Origin: an uncultured Planctomycetaceae bacterium | GTDB lineage: Bacteria > Planctomycetota > Planctomycetia > Pirellulales > Lacipirellulaceae | Reading direction: 5' to 3' | DNA length: 12,822 nucleotides | Assembly: GCA_937860165.1 (NCBI GenBank) | Contig: CALMBE010000195.1 | Span: forward strand, 1-12,822 | Part shown: positions 6,530-12,786 of the stretch, in pieces | How positions within the stretch are numbered: position 1 is the stretch's first letter | Layout: the number at the start of each line of letters is the position of its first letter | Program-made: the position numbers and the translations under genes | The notes under the pieces: model-generated | The model's database searches: none | What the model was told of the DNA's origin: nothing | The model's input: the letters and a program-made list of their open reading frames with translations, nothing else

Positions 6530-8038
6530 ATGTACCGCAGGCAATGCACACAGCAACTCGAGTTTTCCGATTTTTATCTTCCCTTCAGCGGGCATTTGGA
6601 TCCGGAGAACCGCTGGATTCAATTGACTCGACTGGTGCCTTGGCAACTGGCTGAGGAGATTTACCACGAAGACCTGTGCGAAGACTCAGGCGCTCCGATC
6701 GTGCCGGCCCGCACGGCATTGGGCGCGCTCTTAGTGAAAGAGCGATTGGGGTTGACCGATCGCGAGACGGTGGAGGCGATCCAAGAGAATCCGTATCTGC
6801 AGTTCTTCATCGGCCTGGAAGAGTTTACCCCAGACAAGCCGTTCGATGCGTCGCTGATGGTCGACTTCCGCAAGCGGTTTGGCGAGGAGGGGATGCGGCG
6901 GATCGCCTTGGCTTCTGTGCCCCAGAGTGAAACGTCGGGGGAGGGCGACCAGCCGTCCAGCGCCGATGCTCCTCCAGACCGTGCTGCTCATCGCGCGTCC
7001 GATTCTGCCGAGCAACCCAATCGTGGCCAACTAATCGTCGATGCGACGTGTGCGCCGGCCGACATTCGCTACCCGACCGACGTGAGTCTTTTGAATGAAG
7101 CGCGCGAGAAGACCGACGCGTTGATCGATAGCTTGCACGAGCCGCTGGTGGGGCAACAGCCGCGACCGCGGACGTATCGGGTCAAAGCACGGCGGCAGTT
7201 CGTCGCTTTCGTGCGGCAGAAAAAACCGGGCCGCAACAAGATCCGTCAGGCGAAGCGGCAGCAATTGGGCTGTTTACAGCGGAATCTCCAGGCGATTGAC
7301 CGTCTGTTGGTACATCCTGGTGCACTGCCGCTGGCGCGGTTTTCACGTCGCCAATACAAAGACCTGCTGGTCTGCCGAGAACTGTACCGCCAGCAACAGC
7401 AGATGTACGACCAGTGCACACAACGTGTGGATGATCGGATCGTGAGTATTCATCAACCGCACGTCAGGCCGATCAAGCGCGGCAAAGCGGGGCGGGATAC
7501 GGAGTTTGGCGCGAAGCTCTCGGCCAGCGTGGTGGACGGTTTTGCGTTTGTGGATCGACTGAGTTGGGACAACTACAACGAGTCCCAAGATCTGATCGGG
7601 CAGATCGAGCGTTACCAGGAGCGTTTTGGTTTCTATCCGGAGAGTGTGCATGTCGACCAGATTTATCGCACCCGGGAGAATCGAGCTTACTGCCAACAAC
7701 GTGGCATTCGCATGAGTGGACCCCCCTTGGGCAGACCACCCCACACGGTTTCACGGGAAGCGAAAAGGCAAGCGGCGGCTGACGAGGCGATTCGCAACCA
7801 GGTCGAGGGTAAGTTCGGCCAAGCCAAACGGCGATTTGGCTTGGGCCGAGTGATGGCCAAGCTGGCCGGTACCTCGACAGCGCAGATCCTGTTGACGTTC
7901 CTGATGATGAACCTGGAAAGAGCGCTGCAGCTGCTCTTTTTTGTCCTGGTTTGGCTAGCTCCACGTTGGCTCACCACCGTCCCCCGCCATTCCCCACGGC
8001 ACCACCAACCGGATCAACGCCGACTAAGCCCAGCCTGA
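6530..8038 (+). CDS. DDE transposase, IS5/IS1182-like
   Basis: The 502-residue transposase catalyses cut and strand transfer of the surrounding IS. The N-terminal region (residues about 20-130) resembles the DUF772-type DNA-binding domain of IS5/IS1182 transposases (LVPWQLAEEIY, RTALGALLVKERLGLTDRET, NPYLQFFIGLEEF, FDASLMVDFRKRFG). The catalytic triad is visible: D171 in LIVDATCAPADIRYPTD, D376 in VHVDQIYRTRENR and E426 in QVEGKFGQAKRRFGLGR. About 200 residues separate the first two acids, which includes an Arg/Lys/Gln-rich insert. The start is ATG 6530, with AGGTGA at 6520-6525; the frame is open upstream to TTG 6425, but a longer protein is unlikely. The last 25 residues after NLERALQLLFFVLVWLA are basic and poorly conserved-looking. 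All key residues are present. Confidence 0.93.
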   Translation: MYRRQCTQQLEFSDFYLPFSGHLDPENRWIQLTRLVPWQLAEEIYHEDLCEDSGAPIVPARTALGALLVKERLGLTDRETVEAIQENPYLQFFIGLEEFTPDKPFDASLMVDFRKRFGEEGMRRIALASVPQSETSGEGDQPSSADAPPDRAAHRASDSAEQPNRGQLIVDATCAPADIRYPTDVSLLNEAREKTDALIDSLHEPLVGQQPRPRTYRVKARRQFVAFVRQKKPGRNKIRQAKRQQLGCLQRNLQAIDRLLVHPGALPLARFSRRQYKDLLVCRELYRQQQQMYDQCTQRVDDRIVSIHQPHVRPIKRGKAGRDTEFGAKLSASVVDGFAFVDRLSWDNYNESQDLIGQIERYQERFGFYPESVHVDQIYRTRENRAYCQQRGIRMSGPPLGRPPHTVSREAKRQAAADEAIRNQVEGKFGQAKRRFGLGRVMAKLAGTSTAQILLTFLMMNLERALQLLFFVLVWLAPRWLTTVPRHSPRHHQPDQRRLSPA

Positions 8039-8052
8039 CAATTAGCCTCGAT

Positions 8053-8068
8053 TAAATCAGCAAGACCT
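8053..8068 (-). repeat. IS right terminal inverted repeat
   Basis: TAAATCAGCAAGACCT on the plus strand, the inverted counterpart of 6380-6395. It begins 14 bases past the transposase stop. Confidence 0.85.
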
Positions 8069-8072
8069 AAGT
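8069..8072. repeat. Target-site duplication, right copy
   Basis: AAGT immediately outside the right terminal repeat; partner of 6376-6379. Confidence 0.65.
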
Positions 8073-8088
8073 AGGCCCCAAAAGTGGG

Positions 8089-8118
8089 TTGACAACTGGG
8101 GGCAGCGACCGCTATAAA
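8089..8118 (+). promoter_or_regulatory. Sigma70-like promoter for the DUF1559 gene
   Basis: TTGACA (8089-8094) and TATAAA (8113-8118) are separated by 18 bases and read toward the DUF1559 gene at 8271. Both hexamers are near consensus. The site lies 20 bases outside the IS, so it belongs to the host intergenic region. Transcription would begin near 8125, giving a leader of about 145 bases. Confidence 0.65.
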
Positions 8119-8213
8119 CCGGAGCCATTATGTGACGAATCAAGGATTTCCGCTCCAATTCATCGTGAACAACAAACTGGTTATGCCGTCGTAGAAAGAA
8201 TATCCCCCCACGG

Positions 8214-8238
8214 CTCGCTGGAGTGTTTCCTCCGCGAG
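8214..8238 (+). other. Hairpin in the DUF1559 mRNA leader
   Basis: CTCGC/GCGAG and GGAG/CTCC stack into a 9-bp stem with one bulged T and the six-base loop TGTTTC. It ends 19 bases before the ribosome binding site. It could stabilise the mRNA or affect translation; this is inference from folding only. Confidence 0.35.
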
Positions 8239-8257
8239 TGTTTGCGCGTTACTCTAT

Positions 8258-8264
8258 GGAGAGG
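8258..8264 (+). promoter_or_regulatory. Shine-Dalgarno site deciding the DUF1559 start
   Basis: GGAGAGG, six bases before ATG 8271. It selects MDQKKHRGFTLVELL as the N-terminus over the upstream GTG at 8223, as expected for a prepilin leader. Confidence 0.8.
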
Positions 8265-8270
8265 CAGATA

Positions 8271-9284
8271 ATGGATCAGAAGAAACACAGGGGTTTCACG
8301 CTCGTTGAGCTGTTGGTCGTGATTGCTATCATCGGAGTGTTGGTGGGGCTCTTACTGCCGGCCATCCAGGCGGCACGGGAAGCAGCACGTCGCAACCAGT
8401 GCAAGAACAATCTCAAGCAGCTGGCCCTGGGGGTGCTGAATTACGAAAGTGCCCGGAAACGCCTGCCGCCTAGCGCGAACATCGATTTGAATTATTCGAT
8501 CACGGGTAACAATGGATCATGGGGCGTCCACGGAAGAATACTTGACTACCTGGAGCAAGCCAATCTGCGGAATCTGGTCGACATGGAAACCGCCTGGGAC
8601 AACCAGCAGGAAATCAGCGGGGTACGGATCGAGACGTTCCAGTGCCCCAGCGATTCGTTGGCGGGTGAAATCCGTGATCCAGGAGCGGGTAAAGCCCTCT
8701 TATACGCGACGAACTACGGTTTTAACTTGGGGACCTGGTTTGTCTTCGATCCCCAGACGAGCGAAGGGGGCGACGGAGCTTTTTTCCCCAACAGCCACTT
8801 GCCCATCGCACAGTTTACCGATGGCACTAGTCACACGCTCCTAGCAGCGGAAGTTAAGGCCTGGATGCAATACACACGCAATGGGGGGCCCTCGACGACC
8901 ACAATTCCCAATACGGCCGCCGAAGCTGCCACGAATGTTACTTTGGGTCCCGATCGAAAAAACACAGGGCATACGGAGTGGCCCGATGGTCGTGTGCATC
9001 ACACCGGCTTCACAGCGACTATGACTCCCAACACGTTTGTGCCGTTCACCGTGGCGGGTCAAGTCGTCGATGCGGACTACAATTCCTGGCAAGAAGGTAA
9101 AGACGGCGGCTCGGGACAACCTACCTACGCGATCGTTACTTCGCGGAGTTTTCATCCGAATCTGGTGCAGGTAGCGCTTGTCGATGGCTCGGTGCAAGCG
9201 ATTGCCAATGAGATTGACTTGGTCACTTGGCGGGCGATGGCCACTCGGGCGGGCGAGGAAGCTGTCGCTGACGGGGTGAATTAA
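8271..9284 (+). CDS. DUF1559 family prepilin-like protein
   Basis: The 337-residue protein begins with a short basic leader and a type IV prepilin methylation motif, KKHRG|FTLVELLVVIAIIG. The predicted cleavage is before F9, and E13 is the conserved Glu at mature position 5. The hydrophobic helix continues as VLVGLLLPAI, followed by the characteristic QAAREAARRNQCKNNLKQLA. The large C-terminal DUF1559 domain ends with the H-X9-DG signature: H295 ... D305-G306 within FHPNLVQVALVDGSV. Planctomycetes encode many copies of this family, whose exact function is unknown; members are thought to be pseudopilin-like surface proteins processed by prepilin peptidase. It is monocistronic, with its own promoter at 8089-8118, and converges on a response regulator gene. 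Confidence 0.95.
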   Translation: MDQKKHRGFTLVELLVVIAIIGVLVGLLLPAIQAAREAARRNQCKNNLKQLALGVLNYESARKRLPPSANIDLNYSITGNNGSWGVHGRILDYLEQANLRNLVDMETAWDNQQEISGVRIETFQCPSDSLAGEIRDPGAGKALLYATNYGFNLGTWFVFDPQTSEGGDGAFFPNSHLPIAQFTDGTSHTLLAAEVKAWMQYTRNGGPSTTTIPNTAAEAATNVTLGPDRKNTGHTEWPDGRVHHTGFTATMTPNTFVPFTVAGQVVDADYNSWQEGKDGGSGQPTYAIVTSRSFHPNLVQVALVDGSVQAIANEIDLVTWRAMATRAGEEAVADGVN

Positions 9285-9302
9285 GACCAAGCCGCAATTG
9301 CA

Positions 9303-9319
9303 GGGGACTTACGTTCCCC
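9303..9319. terminator. Possible terminator hairpin between convergent genes
   Basis: GGGGAC and GTTCCCC form a six-pair stem with one bulged T and loop TTAC. It fills most of the 42-base gap between the DUF1559 gene (+) and the response regulator (-). There is no T run, so termination is uncertain. Confidence 0.35.
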
Positions 9320-9326
9320 GCTCGCC

Positions 9327-9704
9327 TTATGCAAGGAGGCGATTGATGCTTTGGATGAGTCGGTCCATGGGGAAGGGCTTGCGAACGTAGTCATCCACAC
9401 CGAGCATTTCCGCGTAGGCTTTGTGGCGGGCCCCTTCGTTGGCCGTGATCATGATAATGCGTTGCTTCTTCTCGCCCATGCGTTTGAGTCGTTCAAGTAC
9501 CAAGAACCCACTCCGCTTGGGCATCATCATATCGAGAATGACCAAATCCGGTGCTTCGCGTTCGATGAGCGCTAAGCCCTGGTTGCCATCCCGGGCGATG
9601 AGGACCTCGTAGTCGTGGGCCTCGAGGGCCAACCGTAAGGACTCGATGATCTCTGCGTCGTCGTCTACCAACAGGATACGTTTAGGACCACTTTTTTCAG
9701 CCAT
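9327..9704 (-). CDS. Single-domain response regulator (receiver only)
   Basis: The 125-residue protein is a complete CheY-like receiver domain and nothing else. It has the N-terminal acidic cluster D14-D16 (RILLVDDDAEI), phosphoacceptor D58 in DLVILDMMMPKRSG, T87 in IIMITANEG, and Y106 with K109 in DDYVRKPF. All residues needed for phosphorylation and switching are present. With no DNA-binding or enzymatic output domain it would act by protein-protein contact or within a phosphorelay. No histidine kinase or chemotaxis gene is in the window, so its partner is unknown. The DMMMP motif and KPF ending are common in receivers linked to hybrid kinases. The start is ATG 9704 with no strong ribosome site. 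Confidence 0.95.
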   Translation of the reverse strand: MAEKSGPKRILLVDDDAEIIESLRLALEAHDYEVLIARDGNQGLALIEREAPDLVILDMMMPKRSGFLVLERLKRMGEKKQRIIMITANEGARHKAYAEMLGVDDYVRKPFPMDRLIQSINRLLA

Positions 9705-9726
9705 GAATGACGGGCTCGATTGCAGG

Positions 9727-9750
9727 GGGTCAAGCGATTCCGCCTGACCC
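9727..9750. other. Hairpin upstream of the response regulator
   Basis: GGGTCA/TGACCC and GCG/CGC stack around the loop ATTC with one A-C mismatch. It lies 22 bases upstream of the response regulator ATG. It could be in the mRNA leader or form an operator; no T run follows on either strand. Confidence 0.35.
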
Positions 9751-9848
9751 AGTCACAAATTAGTCAAGAGCCAGTAGCCTAGCATTTTGAGCAAATTTGA
9801 CAAGGGTGGAGAGAGGACTGCCAGGGCCGAACAGTTTTCCCAAGACGA

Positions 9849-9940
9849 GGGTGCCATGGCCACGGTGGTACTCCGCTGTGGCCATGTTTGTGGGGTGATT
9901 CTGATGCCCATACCGAAGTACCGGTGTGGGCATTGCACCC
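9849..9940. repeat. Composite palindromic element, possible cloverleaf fold
   Basis: The outer inverted repeat GGGTGC (9849-9854) / GCACCC (9935-9940) encloses two adjacent hairpins. The first, 9855-9868 with 9873-9886, has a perfect CATGGCCAC/GTGGCCATG stem that extends to 14 pairs including two G-T pairs. The second, 9904-9915 with 9922-9933, has 12 pairs including one G-T. ATGGCCAC and ATGCCCA palindromes of this kind recur, as I recall, in planctomycete intergenic DNA. It occupies the centre of the 369-base gap between the divergent response regulator and oxidoreductase genes. The rest of that gap holds only the hairpin at 9727-9750 and no gene I can support. Confidence 0.7.
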
Positions 9941-10073
9941 TGCTACAAAAAAAACCAGACTTTTCAGTTGGCACTCGCTGTGGGCAGCCTCCCCGTGGCG
10001 AATGGGAGGTATAGCTGTTAGGCTGCGGGAGCTCCTTTCAATAGATTTCACCCCATGAATAGTAGCCTCACCA

Positions 10074-11153
10074 ATGGCAAACTTATCTAGCCAGGCCATT
10101 CGTTTCCCCGTTTTGCCTTACCTACCACGCGATCCCAAAAAGTATGCCCCCGAGATCGGCCTGATCGCCTGCGGTGGAATTACCAAACACCATCTCACCG
10201 CATACCAAGCAGCCGGCTACCGGGTGACGGCACTCTGTGATGTCAACAGCGAATTTGCGGAGAAACGCCGGCAGGAATTTTATCCCGAAGCACAGGTGTT
10301 CTCTGATTACCGAGAACTTCTAAAACTCGATGGTCTCGAAGTCGTGGATGTGACCACGCACCCGGAAATTCGTCCGGCGATCATTGCCGATTGCCTGCGA
10401 GCCGGAAAACATGTGTTGAGTCAGAAGCCATTTGTGCTCGACCTCGATGAAGGGGAGCGCCTCGCCGACTTGGCGGACAAACACAAAGTGTTACTCGCCG
10501 TAAACCAAAACGGTCGCTGGGCACCGCACTTTAGCTATCTCCGCGAGGCAGTTCATAGCGGAATGATCGGCGAAGTGGCCGGGGTGCATTGTGGGGTGCA
10601 TTGGGACCACGGCTGGGTGAAAGGAACCGCTTTTGAAAACATCGAGCATTTGATCCTCTATGATTTTGCAATTCATTGGTTCGATTTTCTGACGACCGTC
10701 ATGGGCGATAGCGTCGCCCAGCGTGTTTATGCAGCGAAGACTCGCTCGAAGTCGCAAACCATCAAACCGGCCCTGCTGGGGCAAGCGATCATTGAATATG
10801 ACCAGGCTCAAGCGACCTTGGTATTCGACGGCCACGTTCCCCACGGCAGTTGGGACCGCACGCTTATCACAGGCAGTCGTGGGGTGATTCGCGCGGCGGG
10901 GGTCAATCTTGCTGGGCAAGAAATTGAAATCATCACCGAAGAGGGAATCATCCGGCCACACCTCGAGGGAACTTGGTTCCCCGACGGTTTTCACGGTACG
11001 ATGGGCGAGCTGCTGTGCGCAATTGAAGAGCGGCGTCAGCCTTCGCACAGCGCCCGGAATAATCTTCGCAGCTTGGAACTTTGTTTCGCAGCCGTGGCAA
11101 GTTCGCAGCGACAGGTACCGGTCGTCCCCGGGTCCGTGCGGAAACTTGTCTGA
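10074..11153 (+). CDS. Gfo/Idh/MocA family oxidoreductase
   Basis: This is a predicted NAD(P)-dependent, two-domain dehydrogenase of 359 residues, usual for the family and probably acting on a sugar or cyclitol. The N-terminal Rossmann fold starts after a 27-residue lead: IGLIACGGITKHHL (28-41), with acidic D56 in ALCDVNSEFAEKRR at the end of the second strand. The usual EKP motif appears as QKP (117-119, HVLSQKPFVLDLDEG). NQNGRWAPHF (from 144) follows. The C-terminal domain has DHGWVKG and the family D-x3-H-x2-D pattern at D197, H201 and D204 (YDFAIHWFDFL), which holds the likely catalytic histidine. The substrate cannot be told from sequence; planctomycetes have many paralogues. The start is ATG 10074. 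It stands alone, divergent from the response regulator and convergent with murG. Confidence 0.93.
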   Translation: MANLSSQAIRFPVLPYLPRDPKKYAPEIGLIACGGITKHHLTAYQAAGYRVTALCDVNSEFAEKRRQEFYPEAQVFSDYRELLKLDGLEVVDVTTHPEIRPAIIADCLRAGKHVLSQKPFVLDLDEGERLADLADKHKVLLAVNQNGRWAPHFSYLREAVHSGMIGEVAGVHCGVHWDHGWVKGTAFENIEHLILYDFAIHWFDFLTTVMGDSVAQRVYAAKTRSKSQTIKPALLGQAIIEYDQAQATLVFDGHVPHGSWDRTLITGSRGVIRAAGVNLAGQEIEIITEEGIIRPHLEGTWFPDGFHGTMGELLCAIEERRQPSHSARNNLRSLELCFAAVASSQRQVPVVPGSVRKLV

Positions 11154-11185
11154 GCAGGAAGGCCTTCAAATATGAATCAAGAATA

Positions 11186-11301
11186 GAACGCGGATGAACA
11201 CGGATTGGGCGGATAGTCGCGGATTGAGAGATAGGATTTGATGGATTACGCTTCAAAAAAACAATCCGCGTAAATCAGTTTGATCCGCGTTCATCCGTGG
11301 C
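11186..11301. repeat. Imperfect inverted repeat built on CGCGGATGAACACGGAT
   Basis: The left part reads GAACGCGGATGAACACGGAT (11186-11205), then GGGCGGATAGTCGCGGATTG. The right part carries AATCCGCGTAAATCAG and GATCCGCGTTCATCCGTGGC (11282-11301), whose complement is built from the same GCGGAT/GAACGCGGAT units. I recall this unit as a widely dispersed intergenic sequence in many bacterial genomes. It lies between the convergent oxidoreductase gene and murG, where there is no gene. Confidence 0.7.
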
Positions 11302-11339
11302 CCATTCTTTGATAAGTTCCGGCATGTCTCGACAGTGCT

Positions 11340-11368
11340 GCCGGAACTGCGGGGTACCTTGTTCCGGC
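11340..11368. repeat. Short palindrome GCCGGAAC...GTTCCGGC
   Basis: A perfect 8-bp inverted repeat with a 13-base loop lies 28 bases past the murG stop. The following CTACGACC resembles the tail of REP-like sequences of the GTAGGCCGGAAC type that I recall from other genomes. It could serve as a transcript-end hairpin for murG, but no T run follows. Confidence 0.5.
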
Positions 11369-11395
11369 CTACGACCTCGAATGGCAAAGATCGAA

Positions 11396-12571
11396 TTAGG
11401 CCGCAAGCCTGCGGGAACGGACGCCGTAGAGCACTTCGTGAATGACGGCGGCAATGTCGGCCGAGGCATGGGGACGCGCGAAGGACCGCATGTTATCCGC
11501 CATGGTTCGCCGAAGCGTTTCATCCACCAGCAGCGGTTTTAATTCCCGCACGAGTGTTTTTTCGAGCGAACCCGGGTGGGAATCTTCGTGAATAATGCGA
11601 GCAGCTTTTGCAGTGGCAAAGACCTTCGCATTGGCGAGTTGGCGATCTTCGGGGGCTTGGGCATAGGGAATCAGAACCGCCGGTACTCCGGCGATTGCTA
11701 GTTCCGCCAACGTGGCACCACTCGATCGGCAGATTACCAGATCGCTCGCGAAAAGCACGGAAGCAATTTCGTCGATGTAGGTTACAGCCAGCGCGGCGAC
11801 ACCCGTTCCGCGATAGCGCGCTTCGGTCTGTTGGAGTTGGCCTTCGCCTGTTTGATGGACAATTTGCCAATCGCTTAAATCGGTTTTTAGTTGTTGCAGG
11901 GCCGAGGGGAGCGACTCGTTGATCGAACGTGCTCCACCCGACCCCCCCAAGATGACGAGGCGTTTCTGCCGCTGCTTGCCGAAGTCGACACCTGAAATGA
12001 TTCCGTCTTTCGCGATCAAGGTAGCCGAACCGTTGAGCCGTTGAAATAATTTCTCGAAAGCCGGTCGAGCCGGATTGCCCGTGACCTGCACCGCGGCTTG
12101 CACGGGCAAGTGCGGCCGAATCTCCTCGAACGCAGCACAAACCATTTTGGCGGCGCGAGACAACCAACGGGTTGTGTGGCTGGGAATTGCGTTCTGTTCC
12201 AGCAAGATAAATGGAATCGCGCGTTCCGCAGCGGCTCGCACAACGGCCGTGCTGGTATAACCTCCCAAACCTACGACAAGCGACACGCGTTGCTCGCGCA
12301 ACATCCACTTTGCCGCGCAATAACCGGCAACGTTGTCAGTGACAAACCGGATCGCCTGCATCGGGTTGCGCGGCAAGGGTTGGGCTGGAATCACCAAGTA
12401 GTGGTATCCGGCAGAGCGAACGGAATGCTTCTCGCGACTTTTGCCCGGCCCGGCGAAAGTGATGTTGGCCTGTGGAATCAACTCGGTCAGGTGCGAGGCA
12501 ATGGCGATGCCGGGAAAAACTTGCCCGGCCGCTCCTCCGCCCGCGAACATAATGTGAGGAGCAGTGGACAT
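11396..12571 (-). CDS. murG: UDP-GlcNAc:undecaprenyl-PP-MurNAc-pentapeptide GlcNAc transferase MurG
   Basis: MurG adds GlcNAc to lipid I to make lipid II on the cytoplasmic face of the inner membrane, the last intracellular step of peptidoglycan synthesis. The 391-residue protein has the two-domain GT-B plan: first glycine loop GGGAAGQVFPGIAIA (11-25), VVGLGGYTST (99-108), EQNA (125-128), TGNPAR (164-169), second glycine loop ILGGSGGARSIN (207-218), HQTG (239-242), the donor-site helix RSSGATLAE (282-290) and PEDRQLANA (307-315). It is some 30 residues longer than typical MurG, partly through residues 178-202. Several signature positions differ: the first loop usually reads GGTGGH, the second GGSQGA, and the last motif has HQ where this has RQ. 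The overall fit remains clear. murG normally lies in the dcw cluster; here it is isolated. The start is ATG 12571. Confidence 0.93.
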   Translation of the reverse strand: MSTAPHIMFAGGGAAGQVFPGIAIASHLTELIPQANITFAGPGKSREKHSVRSAGYHYLVIPAQPLPRNPMQAIRFVTDNVAGYCAAKWMLREQRVSLVVGLGGYTSTAVVRAAAERAIPFILLEQNAIPSHTTRWLSRAAKMVCAAFEEIRPHLPVQAAVQVTGNPARPAFEKLFQRLNGSATLIAKDGIISGVDFGKQRQKRLVILGGSGGARSINESLPSALQQLKTDLSDWQIVHQTGEGQLQQTEARYRGTGVAALAVTYIDEIASVLFASDLVICRSSGATLAELAIAGVPAVLIPYAQAPEDRQLANAKVFATAKAARIIHEDSHPGSLEKTLVRELKPLLVDETLRRTMADNMRSFARPHASADIAAVIHEVLYGVRSRRLAA

Positions 12572-12611
12572 CTGGGGGGTGACCTCACGAAATGGTTAGC
12601 AAAATTACGTG

Positions 12612-12732
12612 AATGACAAATGTCTAAGGACCCAATGACGAAAGAAGTCCAAATCTCGAATGACGAACGAACTCGCTCCTTTATTCGGACTTCGTCATTC
12701 CTTCGTACTTGGGTATTTCGTCCTTTGTCATT
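12612..12732. repeat. Imperfect inverted repeat rich in AATGACGAA
   Basis: The ends are perfect inverted copies, AATGACAAA (12612-12620) and TTTGTCATT (12724-12732). Inside, AATGACGAA and TTCGTCATT units alternate, so the whole 121 bases can fold on itself imperfectly. Similar AATGACGAATGACGAA-type sequences are, from memory, dispersed in planctomycete genomes. It begins 40 bases upstream of the murG start, so the murG promoter must lie within, between or beyond it. Confidence 0.7.
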
Positions 12733-12746
12733 TATTATGAATCCGC

Positions 12747-12786
12747 TGAGACACCGGGGCAACGCAATGCGTTACCCCGGTGCTCA
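12747..12786. repeat. Strong hairpin element at the right edge
   Basis: TGAG/CTCA, CACCGGGG/CCCCGGTG and AACGCA/TGCGTT stack into an 18-pair stem with one bulged A, one mismatch and essentially no loop. It looks like another dispersed palindrome rather than a terminator, as no T run follows on either strand. The last 36 bases of the window show no supportable gene. Confidence 0.6.

Larger units (their letters stand above)
6380..8068 (+). mobile_element. Complete 1689-bp insertion sequence, IS5/IS1182-like
   Basis: The element is bounded by 16-base terminal inverted repeats: AGGCCTTGCTGATTTA at 6380-6395, and 8053-8068, which reads AGGTCTTGCTGATTTA on the minus strand (15 of 16 match). It is flanked by AAGT duplications. 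It carries one full-length DDE transposase with no frameshift, so it looks intact and possibly recently active. The insertion lies between the divergent PEP-CTERM copy B and DUF1559 genes. Joining the flanks at the duplication restores an intergenic region of about 250 bases. The family name is inferred from the transposase; a database comparison would be needed to fix the IS group. Confidence 0.88.

Noticed and set aside
6661..7977. Several long open frames antisense or shifted within the transposase gene
   Set aside because: High-GC shadow frames without starts, domains or ribosome sites; the transposase frame carries the complete DDE triad.
9787..10014. 75-residue open frame with CGH and CGHC motifs, resembling a small zinc-binding protein
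   Set aside because: Its cysteine-containing part is read straight through the two hairpins of the palindromic element at 9849-9940, there is no ribosome site, and composition is unlike neighbouring genes.
10055..10090. 12-codon open frame (ATG AAT AGT ... TAG) overlapping the oxidoreductase start, possible leader peptide
   Set aside because: No ribosome site and no regulatory codon pattern; one frame this short is expected by chance.
11297..11542. 81-residue plus-strand open frame near the murG 3' end
   Set aside because: Largely antisense to murG and starting inside a repeat; no coding features of its own.
11186..12786. CRISPR-like repetition in the noncoding segments flanking murG
   Set aside because: The units are inverted and irregularly spaced, with no constant-length spacers and no cas genes.
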